Part shown: in pieces, positions 8,692 through 16,843 of the stretch
Numbering within the stretch: position 1 is the first letter of the stretch
Layout of the letters: each line of letters opens with the position of its first letter
Assembly (NCBI GenBank): GCA_964472725.1
Contig: CAYYLZ010000005.1
Location: 6,166 to 70,165 of the forward strand
Reading direction: 5' to 3'
Source: RGIG6375 sp964472725
Lineage (GTDB): Bacteria; Bacillota; Clostridia; Oscillospirales; Oscillospiraceae
Length of the DNA: 64,000 nt
The notes under the pieces: generated by a model
Told to the model about the DNA's origin: nothing
The model's database searches: none
What the model saw: only the letters and a program-made list of their open reading frames with translations
Program-made: the position numbers and the translations under genes

Positions 8692-9349
8692 CTCCCCACT
8701 TGGTCATGATCTTTTCCGGCTCAGCAGGAATGATCTCAAGCTTTTCGCGAAGTCTTCTGATATGAACGTCAACTGTTCTGATATCGCCCTGATAATCGTA
8801 GCCCCAGATGATAGATAGCAGATTTTCGCGGCTGTATACCTTACCGGGGTTCTTCATAAGCAGCTCAATAAGGTCAAATTCTTTAGCGGTAAGCTCAACC
8901 TCAGTGCTCTCCCTGTAGGAGGTGCGGCGTTCTGTATCGATCTTGATATGACCGCTGGTAAGCACATTGGCACTTGCAGCCTGCTCGATCATGGAAGAAC
9001 GTCTGAGCAGCGCTCTCACTCTTGCCTTAAGCTCAAGGATATTGAAAGGTTTGGTAATATAATCGTCAGCGCCATATTCAAATCCGATTATCTTATCGGT
9101 ATCCTCGCTCTTTGCGGTGAGCAAAATGATAGGCACCTTGGAAAATTCTCTTATGCGCATACATGCCTCAAGGCCATTGAGCTTGGGCATCATGACGTCC
9201 ATAATAATGAGGTTGAAATCTTCATTGCGAGCCAGTTCCACAGCCTCTTCGCCGTCATAGGCCACATCTACCTTATAGCCTTCGTTTTCAAGATTAAAGG
9301 TTATTCCTTTAACCAACAGCTTTTCATCGTCCACAACAAGAATTCTCAT
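8669..9349 (-). CDS. OmpR/PhoB-family response regulator
   Basis: A 226-residue regulator with a receiver domain (acidic pocket DDE at 7-9, phospho-acceptor Asp51 in IIMDVMMP, Lys in YITKPF) and a C-terminal winged helix (AKEFDLIELLMKNPGKV, then RTVDVHIRRLREKLE). It binds DNA as a dimer when phosphorylated by the adjacent kinase. Its start overlaps the comEA-like stop by 4 bases (ATGA). Confidence 0.94.
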   Translation of the reverse strand: MRILVVDDEKLLVKGITFNLENEGYKVDVAYDGEEAVELARNEDFNLIIMDVMMPKLNGLEACMRIREFSKVPIILLTAKSEDTDKIIGFEYGADDYITKPFNILELKARVRALLRRSSMIEQAASANVLTSGHIKIDTERRTSYRESTEVELTAKEFDLIELLMKNPGKVYSRENLLSIIWGYDYQGDIRTVDVHIRRLREKLEIIPAEPEKIMTKWGVGYYFKD

Positions 9350-9765
9350 TTTTCTGTCTCCTCTTGATTCAAATCACTTACACATATACTGTCTTTTATC
9401 TTCTCGTAAATACCGGCTCCAATTCCTGACACGTCCATGATGTTGTACCTGTTTTGGAATTCACCGTTTGCCTCCCGGTGCGCCACAATTCGCTCCGCAA
9501 TAACCGGGCCTATACCCGGCAGGGTCTCAAGCTCAGCGGCTGAAGCGGTATTTATATTCACAAGTAATGCGGGTTCCTCTGCTGACGGAGTTTCTTCGGC
9601 ATTCGTCTTGGCTTCGGCACTTTTCTCTACGCTCACGGTATATGTATCCGAGAACTTTTGAAAATCCATCTTAGCTTTGAAATATCCCACGCTGAAGCTG
9701 AGCACTGTAATTATCATCACAGCCGAGATGATTATCAATACCTTGAAGTTTACCGAAGTTCTCAT
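9346..9765 (-). CDS. ComEA-like membrane-anchored helix-hairpin-helix protein
   Basis: A 139-residue protein with one N-terminal membrane segment (about 8-27), a low-complexity Ala/Glu linker, and a C-terminal double HhH domain (VNINTASAAELETLPGIGP, then DVSGIGAGIYEKI). ComEA binds incoming DNA at the outer membrane face during transformation in Bacillus. This copy lacks the SLBB domain of the longer family members and no comEC lies beside it, so a competence role is not established. It is the first gene of a minus-strand run into RR, HK and GerMN genes. Confidence 0.82.
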   Translation of the reverse strand: MRTSVNFKVLIIISAVMIITVLSFSVGYFKAKMDFQKFSDTYTVSVEKSAEAKTNAEETPSAEEPALLVNINTASAAELETLPGIGPVIAERIVAHREANGEFQNRYNIMDVSGIGAGIYEKIKDSICVSDLNQEETEK

Positions 9766-10001
9766 TTCACAGCACCGTTTGTTCCCAAGATTTTTCCTGC
9801 CAATATATTTTCCGTATTTCGTCTAAACCAGGTTATTGCCCTTGCATTTACCCCGGTTTTATTGATATAATAAATTACCGTCTTGAAAAAGTAAATTGTC
9901 TATTTGCAAGATATTGCTTAATATTTTACCGAATTAAACAGCAAAATTAACTATTACAATTACTTTAGTACTTTATTATATCACATTTTTCGGAGTTTGC
10001 C

Positions 10002-11384
10002 ATGAAAAAATACAAATTCTTTTCATTTATATTGATAATTAGCTTGCTTTTTTCCATTTTCGCACTGTCGGCTTCAGCCATTGACCAACCATTCATTGAA
10101 GCGCGTGCCGCAATACTGGTAAACGCCGACACCGGAGAGGTTTATTATGAAATGAATGCTGATACCGTCCTCCCTCCTGCCAGTATCACCAAAATTATGA
10201 CGGCGCTGCTTGCCCTTGAGGCTATCGAGCGCGGTGATATCGCCCTTGAGGATATGGTAACCGCCTCCAACACTTCCCACAACGACCTTACCCTTGACGG
10301 AAGCAGTCAGAATATCGTCCCCGGTGAAACCATGAGTCTCGAAGGCCTGCTCTACTGCATGCTGGTAAGCTCCGCAAACGAAGCATGCAACATAATCGGC
10401 GAACACATTACAGGCGGCAGCATTTCCCAGTTCATTAAGCTTATGAACGCCCGCGCTAAGGAACTTGGCTGCTCCAACACCAACTTCGTCAACGCTCACG
10501 GACTACCTTCCGACCAGCAGTACACCACCGCAAGAGACATTTCCCTCATCGCAGCGGCAGCTCTTGAATACCCCATATTTGTAGAGATTGTCAACACCGT
10601 TTATAAGGAGATCGAACCTACAAACAAGTCGGACTCCCGCTATTTGATGAATACCAACTATCTTATAAACCCCGACCGCTCTCAGTATTATTACAGCGAA
10701 GCCCGCGGCATCAAAACCGGCAGCACCGAAGCCGCCGGTCAGTGCCTCACATCTTACATCGTGAAAGATGACGTAACTGTGATTTCCGTACTCCTTGGCT
10801 GTGAGATCGCAGAACACGAGGATGGTACATACGAAGTAAAAAGCTTCACTCAAACCAAAAAGCTCATGCAGTGGTTCATAAGCAACTACAGTCTGAAAGA
10901 TATAATCAGCACAACGGATCTCATCTGCGAGGTTCCCGTAGAAATGGCCGAAGGCACAAACTCCGTAGTCGCCCGCCCACAAGAGAATGTTTCAATGCTC
11001 CTCCCCAACGACGTTGACCCCGCGGCACTCCAGCGCAGCTACACCATCACCAGCCGGCAGGAAGGCGCGGATCCGTTAACCGCCCCCGTCAACGCAGGAG
11101 ATGTTTTGGGTGAAATCAGCTTTATTTATAACGGCAAGAGTTATGGCCCCGTATCCCTTGTGGCAAACACTTCCGTACAGCTTTCAAGGCTCGCCCATAT
11201 GCAGCACGAAATACAGAATACACTCAACAAATCATGGGTCAAGTGGCTTATTGTTGGTTTGATTTTTATAATCGTTATTTACATCGCTTTCATTATCCGT
11301 TACAACACCATTCGCAGACGCCGCAGAAAGGCTGCCCACGAAGCCGCCAAGCGTAACAGTTCCAAGTCCAATCCTTTCAAATAA
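10002..11384 (+). CDS. D-alanyl-D-alanine carboxypeptidase (PBP5/DacF family)
   Basis: A 460-residue serine-type peptidase S11 that trims the terminal D-Ala of peptidoglycan stem peptides. It has a signal peptide (1-26) and the active-site triad: S61-x-x-K64 in PASITKIM, S124-x-N126 in VSSANEAC, and KTG at 238-240. A PBP5-type C-terminal domain follows, then a membrane segment (about 408-430) and a basic tail (RRRRRK). A true transmembrane anchor in place of the usual amphipathic helix is typical of clostridial members. A good terminator follows. The 236-base gap to the divergent comEA-like gene must hold both promoters, but neither is obvious. Confidence 0.93.
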   Translation: MKKYKFFSFILIISLLFSIFALSASAIDQPFIEARAAILVNADTGEVYYEMNADTVLPPASITKIMTALLALEAIERGDIALEDMVTASNTSHNDLTLDGSSQNIVPGETMSLEGLLYCMLVSSANEACNIIGEHITGGSISQFIKLMNARAKELGCSNTNFVNAHGLPSDQQYTTARDISLIAAAALEYPIFVEIVNTVYKEIEPTNKSDSRYLMNTNYLINPDRSQYYYSEARGIKTGSTEAAGQCLTSYIVKDDVTVISVLLGCEIAEHEDGTYEVKSFTQTKKLMQWFISNYSLKDIISTTDLICEVPVEMAEGTNSVVARPQENVSMLLPNDVDPAALQRSYTITSRQEGADPLTAPVNAGDVLGEISFIYNGKSYGPVSLVANTSVQLSRLAHMQHEIQNTLNKSWVKWLIVGLIFIIVIYIAFIIRYNTIRRRRRKAAHEAAKRNSSKSNPFK

Positions 11385-11390
11385 GCCAGA

Positions 11391-11424
11391 CACCTCCTGC
11401 ACCGATTAATGCAGGAGGTGTTTG
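11391..11424 (+). terminator. Rho-independent terminator of the carboxypeptidase gene
   Basis: An 11-bp perfect stem (CACCTCCTGCA / TGCAGGAGGTG, 11391-11401 and 11410-11420) with an 8-base loop is followed by TTTGTG. Confidence 0.75.
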
Positions 11425-11566
11425 TGTGAAAAATCACACTAACATTATTTAAAAATCCAACGCCTCGCCCTGCGGGCAACCGGCGTTGATGGCAAAAATC
11501 CTCCATACGCGAGGATCTTTGATAACTACTTGTGCGGCTGTGTCGCATGGAGGCTTTTTATGCAGC
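11424..11566. other. structured intergenic stretch with three further inverted repeats
   Basis: Between the carboxypeptidase terminator and the EF-G terminator lie: GTGTGA/TCACAC (11424-11439); CAACGCC...GGCGTTG enclosing GCCC/GGGC (about 11459-11488); and a long hairpin whose arms CCTCCAT and ATGGAGG (about 11510-11553) extend by GCGA/TCGC. The two larger hairpins are each preceded by AAAAATCC, so on the minus strand both end in GGATTTTT and look like tandem terminators. A small RNA with competing folds (ATCCTC/GAGGAT inside the long hairpin) is an alternative. No open frame or known RNA family is recognised. Confidence 0.5.
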
Positions 11567-11598
11567 AAAAAGGTGCAGCCGATCGGCTGCACCTTTTT
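11567..11598. terminator. bidirectional terminator of the EF-G-like gene
   Basis: A perfect palindrome with arms AAAAAGGTGCAGCC and GGCTGCACCTTTTT around a GATC centre. It directly follows the minus-strand EF-G stop. Confidence 0.8.
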
Positions 11599-11609
11599 TA
11601 ATTGTTAAA

Positions 11610-13685
11610 TTATTCAGCTTCAGCGTTTGCCTTTGCCTCTTCAACGATCTTCTGCTGTACGTTAGCAGGAGCGTCCTCGTAACGGACAAAGTTGAAGGTG
11701 AAGGAACCACGGCCCTGGGTCATGGAACGCAGGTCGATGGTATAGGTGCTCATCTCAGCCATGGGAACCTCGGCCTCTATAACCTGCTCCCCGCCCTCAG
11801 TGGGGTTCATACCCATTACGCGACCACGACGCTTATTCAAGTCGCCGATAACGTCACCCATGTAATTGTCGGGAACGGTAACCTTAAGCTCACCGACAGG
11901 CTCCATGATAACGGGGTTAGCTTCAACCAAAGCAGCCTTATAAGCCAGCTGAGCAGCGGTCTTGAAGGCGATTTCGGAGGAGTCAACGGGATGGTAGGAA
12001 CCATCGTACAGAACGGCCTTCAGGTTAACAACAGGATAACCGGCAAGAGGACCATGTGCGCAAGCCTCTCTCAGACCCTTTTCAACTGCGGGGAAGAAGT
12101 TCTTGGGAACGGAGCCGCCGAATACTTCTTCTGCGAATACCAGCTCTTCTTCATCGAAGTTGGGCTCGAAGCGGATCCAAACGTCACCAAACTGGCCGCT
12201 GCCGCCGGTCTGCTTCTTATGACGACCCTGCTTCTGAACGGTCTTGCGAATCTTCTCACGATAAGGTACGCGAGCGGTGCTGAGCTCAGCCTCAACGTTG
12301 AAGCGGCTCTTCAGCTTGCTTACGAGAACGTCGATCTGCATATCGCCAGCTGCGGAGAGAACCATCTGGTGGGTTTCTGCGTTGTTAACAACGTTGAAGG
12401 AAGGATCTTCTTCGTTCAGACGGTTAAGACCCTGAGCGATCTTATCTTCCTGGCCACGGGTCTTGGGAGCGATAGCGACAGAGTAACCGGGTTCTGCGAA
12501 GGGAATGTTCTTGAGAGCTACTACTTTACGTGCATCGCAAAGAGTATCGCCGGTCTTTACCTTGTCCATCTTAGCGATTGCACCGATGTCGCCACAAGTG
12601 AGCTCCTTGACTTCAGTGTTCTTCTTGCCGCGCATGCTGTACAGACGGCCGAGCTTTTCGTTGGCACCGGTACGTGCATTGACCATTGGCATATCGGCAG
12701 TGATTGTGCCGGAAAGAACCTTTACAAAGGAGTACTTACCGTACTGGTCGGAAACGGTCTTGAAGACAAATGCGGTGGGAACGCCGCCGGGAGATACAAC
12801 AAACTCCTCAACCTCGCCGTCCTGCGTGGTAGCCTTGTGATAGTTACCCTCTACAGGATTGGGAAGCAGGTCAACAATGTTGTCCATGAGCATAAGAGAA
12901 CCCATGCAGTTAACAGCGGAGCCGCAGAGCACAGGGAACAGGGACAAGTCACGAACACCTGCACGCAGACCCTGGATCATCTCAGCATAGGTGAAGTCTT
13001 CGCCGCCGAAGAACTTCTCCATAAACTCTTCGCTGGTCTCAGCAACGGACTCCTTGAGAGCATCGTTGAACTCGGTGATAACGTCAACTTTATCGCCGGG
13101 AACTTCGATCTCAACGCGCTTGAGATTCTGCATCTCGAATGCACGCTTGTTGAGGACATCAATGATACCGGTAACCTTCTTATCAGAATTCCAAATAGGA
13201 ACAACAACAGGAGCTATCTTCTTACCGAAGCGCTCACGGAGAGCCTCAAAGGTAGCATTGTAGTCGCTGTTGTCTTCATCGGTCTTGGAAATATAAACAA
13301 AACGAGGCATATTGCGCTCCTCGCAGTACTTCCATGCCTTCTCCAAACCAACGGAAATGCCGTCCTTGGCGGAGCAGACAATGATAGCTGCATCAGCTGC
13401 GCGGAGAGCGGCTACGACTTCACCTGTGAAGTCGAATGCACCGGGGGTATCCAGAACATTGATGCGGCAGCCCTTATAATCAATGGGAGCTACAGCAGTA
13501 GTCAGGGATATCTGGCGCTTGGTTTCTTCGGGATCGTAGTCGCAGACGGTGTTGCCGTCGACGGCGCGGCCCATGCGATCGATAGCGCCGGTGATGTAGA
13601 GCAGGCTCTCGGTCAGAGCAGTCTTACCGCTGCCGCTGTGGCCCAGCAGGCAGACGTTGCGTATGTTTTGAACAGAATAACTCAT
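11610..13685 (-). CDS. elongation factor G paralog (EF-G-like GTPase)
   Basis: A 691-residue translational GTPase with all EF-G domains: G domain (1-about 270), domain II, and domains III-V to the C terminus. The P loop is GHSGSGKT (15-22), switch II carries DTPG, and the base-specificity motif is SKTD in place of the usual NKMD. The switch I region lacks the EF-G block with MEQERGITI and instead reads DYDPEETKRQISL, which marks the divergent EF-G-like clade found next to normal fusA in many Clostridia, Actinobacteria and Thermus. Its role there is not settled. It stands alone with its own promoter and terminator, away from the str operon, so the housekeeping fusA is expected elsewhere. Confidence 0.85.
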   Translation of the reverse strand: MSYSVQNIRNVCLLGHSGSGKTALTESLLYITGAIDRMGRAVDGNTVCDYDPEETKRQISLTTAVAPIDYKGCRINVLDTPGAFDFTGEVVAALRAADAAIIVCSAKDGISVGLEKAWKYCEERNMPRFVYISKTDEDNSDYNATFEALRERFGKKIAPVVVPIWNSDKKVTGIIDVLNKRAFEMQNLKRVEIEVPGDKVDVITEFNDALKESVAETSEEFMEKFFGGEDFTYAEMIQGLRAGVRDLSLFPVLCGSAVNCMGSLMLMDNIVDLLPNPVEGNYHKATTQDGEVEEFVVSPGGVPTAFVFKTVSDQYGKYSFVKVLSGTITADMPMVNARTGANEKLGRLYSMRGKKNTEVKELTCGDIGAIAKMDKVKTGDTLCDARKVVALKNIPFAEPGYSVAIAPKTRGQEDKIAQGLNRLNEEDPSFNVVNNAETHQMVLSAAGDMQIDVLVSKLKSRFNVEAELSTARVPYREKIRKTVQKQGRHKKQTGGSGQFGDVWIRFEPNFDEEELVFAEEVFGGSVPKNFFPAVEKGLREACAHGPLAGYPVVNLKAVLYDGSYHPVDSSEIAFKTAAQLAYKAALVEANPVIMEPVGELKVTVPDNYMGDVIGDLNKRRGRVMGMNPTEGGEQVIEAEVPMAEMSTYTIDLRSMTQGRGSFTFNFVRYEDAPANVQQKIVEEAKANAEAE

Positions 13686-13748
13686 ACCAAATTTTTCCCT
13701 TCTTTAAATTCACGTGCTTACCGTGATAAATTTCAAACCATAGAACAA

Positions 13749-13777
13749 ATTATACACTATAAACTTTTAAAATACAA
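13749..13777 (-). promoter_or_regulatory. sigma-A promoter for the EF-G-like gene
   Basis: On the minus strand TTGTAT, a 17-base spacer and a perfect TATAAT lie about 65 bases before the start codon. Confidence 0.55.
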
Positions 13778-13804
13778 CTCTTTTTAACATATTGACCAAA
13801 AACT

Positions 13805-16033
13805 TTAAAAGGTTGCAATTAAATACCCGGATACCGCCCACAATAGCATATATGTGAGCAAATGTGCCGCAGAGGCCGCCACGAAGGAGCCGTTCGCGAA
13901 CATCAATACCATAAGCAGCATACCGATCACTGTACCTGCAAGTGCAATAGCCAAAGAGAACTTTGTAGCTGAAACTATTCTTCGACCGCAGCGAACAATT
14001 TCCGCATAATGGTTGATACCCTCTCTGCTCATCAGCGCAGACGGAGCGTCACCGCTTTGATCGCTGCTCTGTGACAATTCATATCTCGCCGCAAAGGTCG
14101 TGAATTCACCTTCGGCAAGAGGTATCTTGAATTTACTTCTTATTAGTGCGGGGGTGACATTGAAGTCCCTTATGGCAAATATGGGTGTGATTTTTGAGTG
14201 GAGCATATTCACAAGAGCAGACTGAACTGCGTCGGAGGGCAGATAGTTTATTATAAACACACCCGCAAGTTCGCCATCGATGGCGCTGAATACCGCATTC
14301 TTGATATCAAGATTCTGCGGCAGGCGTATGCCCATAAGGTTCATAAACGCAGAAGAGCCAACCCATACCTTACTGTTCTTGATATAAGCACCGATACCAC
14401 CGCTTTCGTAGCAGGCAAATTCTTCTACACGGTAAAGGCTGCAGGCATATTCTCTCATCAGTTCCGCAAATATCTTGGAGGTTCCCGCTCCCGATGCAAC
14501 CACAAGGCTGCCTGTATAAGCGATAACCTTTTCCTCGGGCATGGGTGCTATTATCTTCAGCCCGTTAAGGGTCATGCAGTTCTCCGGGAATACGTCAAGA
14601 TCCTTGACTACCATTCCCACCGCCCGCTTCATCTCGCAGGCACCTTTCCAGCCGGCAATGGCTGCGCCGTGGTTGAACATACTCTTGACTGCTACAAAGA
14701 ACGGCTGATTGAATATCATCAGTGCCCCAAAGGCTGCCGTCACTGCTGTTATGCCCGAAAGGCAGTGAACAAACGCGGCTCTGCCGTTCAGGTATCCGCA
14801 AATCACAGCAAACACCACAGATGCAGCCAAAAGTATCGGGGTCAGGCGATTATATACAGCTTCCGCAATATCCCGCTCCGTGCTTTTATCTACAAAGCCC
14901 TTTGCGGAGCCGAGATTTTTGGTTATTACGGCGCCCTCGTCGGCTTTTTCCCACTCGGTATTGACTACCGTGGGCACCTTGGTCTGCGCCGCCATTTTGA
15001 AAGTAAGGTTATATGCCTTTCTTCCCTTCAGCATACCCCACATCGCTCCGAAGATCGACAGGGCGGCCGCTGCGCAATACGGCGCACCGTATTCCACCGT
15101 TCCGAACACTATCTGGGACATTACGTCGGCAAGCGCAAAAATTCCGGACGCTGCGGCCAATGTCTCCGCGCCGAACTTTCCTCGGAACGGATTTATCACG
15201 CCGGCGATGACAATATCACCAGCAATGAACATGGCAATCAGCAATCCGCCTCCGAGGACTACATTATGGAGGAAGTTTTCGCTGACAGCTCCGCTGAAAT
15301 TGGCAAGCTTGTCGGCTGCGAAAGTTACGTAAACGAGGATAGCGCATATTACGAACACCGGAATCATTCTCAGTCGGAGCGATTCGATTCCAGAACCGTA
15401 AACTCTTTGGGCATCCGTAGGAGAAAGCTCCTTATGCGGCTTCGGATCCTCCGCCGCCTTGGCGTCTTTCTTCGCCTTGACCTTTTGCTTGCGTTCACGC
15501 CGTTCACGTTCTTTTTTAATTGTCTTTTCCGCGTCTTCCTTATTCTCTTCGTCGGGAACGTTGCGGGAATATTTGCCTACGCCGAAGAATTCCTGCTCGT
15601 CTTCGGTAAGCTCGCGGTGCGAGAACATCGCCGCCTGCTTCACTTCAACCTCGGACACACGCTGGAGCTTTTCCTCAACCTCACGTATTCCCTTTTCTAT
15701 ACCGCGCTTGGCCTTGCGTTCCTTGGGGGGCTGCGCCTCTTTCTTTACTATCTCACCCCTGCGCGGCTTCTTTTCTTTTTCGGGCTGAACCTTTTCCTGC
15801 ACTTCCGACTTTTCCGTTGGAGCTTCGGTCATTTCCTGTTGGCGCATGTCTGCCGATGTGCTTTCCCGGGTATACTCTTCAATAATGGCACGCGCCTGCT
15901 TTTCCAGCTCGTCCTTGGACAGACGGCTGCTGCCCTTTATGAACGCACTTCCTTTATATTCCGCCAGGATAGACTCCAGGGAATAATCATCATCTATATT
16001 CTCAAAGCCAAAGGTCTCCTCGTCAAAAGACAT
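13805..16033 (-). CDS. degenerate P-type ATPase-like membrane protein with acidic N-terminal domain
   Basis: A 742-residue protein. Residues 1 to about 220 are charged and low-complexity, with Glu/Lys-rich likely helical or coiled segments. The rest follows a P1B-type ATPase layout: two TM pairs, a pair ending near GAAIAGWKGACEMKRA, a P/N-domain region with GIGAYIKNSKVWVGSSAF and DGELAGVFIIN, and two final TMs. The signatures needed for catalysis are gone. Where DKTGT should be, the sequence reads VVKDLDVFP; the TGE loop of the A domain is missing; the TGD and GDGxND motifs of the P domain have no counterpart. It should not pump ions by the usual mechanism. AAAGGAGGG precedes the ATG. It is the third gene after metK and rlmB. 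No function is assigned. Confidence 0.72.
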   Translation of the reverse strand: MSFDEETFGFENIDDDYSLESILAEYKGSAFIKGSSRLSKDELEKQARAIIEEYTRESTSADMRQQEMTEAPTEKSEVQEKVQPEKEKKPRRGEIVKKEAQPPKERKAKRGIEKGIREVEEKLQRVSEVEVKQAAMFSHRELTEDEQEFFGVGKYSRNVPDEENKEDAEKTIKKERERRERKQKVKAKKDAKAAEDPKPHKELSPTDAQRVYGSGIESLRLRMIPVFVICAILVYVTFAADKLANFSGAVSENFLHNVVLGGGLLIAMFIAGDIVIAGVINPFRGKFGAETLAAASGIFALADVMSQIVFGTVEYGAPYCAAAALSIFGAMWGMLKGRKAYNLTFKMAAQTKVPTVVNTEWEKADEGAVITKNLGSAKGFVDKSTERDIAEAVYNRLTPILLAASVVFAVICGYLNGRAAFVHCLSGITAVTAAFGALMIFNQPFFVAVKSMFNHGAAIAGWKGACEMKRAVGMVVKDLDVFPENCMTLNGLKIIAPMPEEKVIAYTGSLVVASGAGTSKIFAELMREYACSLYRVEEFACYESGGIGAYIKNSKVWVGSSAFMNLMGIRLPQNLDIKNAVFSAIDGELAGVFIINYLPSDAVQSALVNMLHSKITPIFAIRDFNVTPALIRSKFKIPLAEGEFTTFAARYELSQSSDQSGDAPSALMSREGINHYAEIVRCGRRIVSATKFSLAIALAGTVIGMLLMVLMFANGSFVAASAAHLLTYMLLWAVSGYLIATF

Positions 16034-16058
16034 TAATCATTCCCTCCTTTCCCGACGT

Positions 16059-16085
16059 AATGGGCGGGATTTCCACCCGCCCATT
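16059..16085 (-). terminator. hairpin between rlmB and the P-type ATPase-like gene
   Basis: A 10-bp stem AATGGGCGGG / CCCGCCCATT (16059-16068, 16076-16085) with no T-run on the minus strand. It may be an intercistronic processing or partial-termination hairpin, since the next gene starts 26 bases on. Confidence 0.5.
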
Positions 16086-16090
16086 TTCAG

Positions 16091-16843
16091 TTAGTTACTT
16101 CTCTGTCTGACCGCTTCGTAAAGCATTATAGCCGCGGCGGCAGAGGCGTTAAGAGAGGACACCTTACCATGCATGGGTATGGACACCTTGAAGTCACAGT
16201 TTTCTGCAACGAGGCGGCTCATGCCTTCGCCCTCGGAGCCGATAACTATTGCTGCGGCTCCCTTAAGGTCAGCCTGCCACAGGCCGGTATCCGCATCGGC
16301 CGCGGTACCGAATATCCATACGCCCGCGTCCTTGAGCTTGTCCATTGCTGCGTTTATATTGGCAACTCTTGCAACCGCCATGTGCTCAACGGCACCTGCG
16401 GAGGTTTTTTCGACAACGGCGGTTATGCCCGCGCTGCGATGCTTGGGTATGATAATACCGTGTGCGCCCGCAGACTCAGCGGTTCTAATAATTGCGCCGA
16501 GGTTGTGAGGGTCGGATATTTCATCGCAAATCACTATAAGGGGCTTCTCCCCTCTTTCCGCGGCGATGTTGAGTATCTCCTCAACGGTGGAATACTCACG
16601 GACCGCGGCAACGGCGATAACGCCCTGATGGGCATGCGTTTCGCTCATGAAATCAAGCTTACGTCTATCCACCTCGGAAACTACCGCTCCGGCGGCTCTT
16701 GCCTTGGACGCGATAAACTTCAGGGACTTATCAGCTTCTCCCCTGACAATATAGACCTTGTCAATGGTTCTGCCGGCCTTGAGCGCCTCCATGACGGCAT
16801 TTTTGCCCTCTATTTTATTTTCGTTGATACGTTTCTCGTCCAT
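16091..16843 (-). CDS. rlmB: 23S rRNA (guanosine-2'-O-)-methyltransferase RlmB-type (SPOUT, TrmH family)
   Basis: A 250-residue SPOUT methyltransferase that uses SAM to 2'-O-methylate a guanosine in 23S rRNA. It has an N-terminal substrate-binding domain (GKNAVMEALKAGRTIDKVYI) and the three SPOUT motifs: DPHNLGAIIRTAESAGAHG, IVIGSEGEGMS, and IPMHGKVSSLNASAAAAIML, which forms the trefoil knot. The start overlaps the metK stop (TAATG), so it is cotranslated with the enzyme that makes its cofactor. Confidence 0.92.
   Translation of the reverse strand: MDEKRINENKIEGKNAVMEALKAGRTIDKVYIVRGEADKSLKFIASKARAAGAVVSEVDRRKLDFMSETHAHQGVIAVAAVREYSTVEEILNIAAERGEKPLIVICDEISDPHNLGAIIRTAESAGAHGIIIPKHRSAGITAVVEKTSAGAVEHMAVARVANINAAMDKLKDAGVWIFGTAADADTGLWQADLKGAAAIVIGSEGEGMSRLVAENCDFKVSIPMHGKVSSLNASAAAAIMLYEAVRQRSN

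Noticed and set aside
9346..9765. A full competence locus
   Set aside because: Only a short ComEA-like protein is present; no comEC, pilin or other competence genes lie in the window.
11532..13787. A 751-codon open frame opposite the EF-G-like gene, and similar long ones opposite secA, metK and the 20102-22108 gene
   Set aside because: All are mirror frames of conserved genes and lack ribosome binding sites and family signatures.
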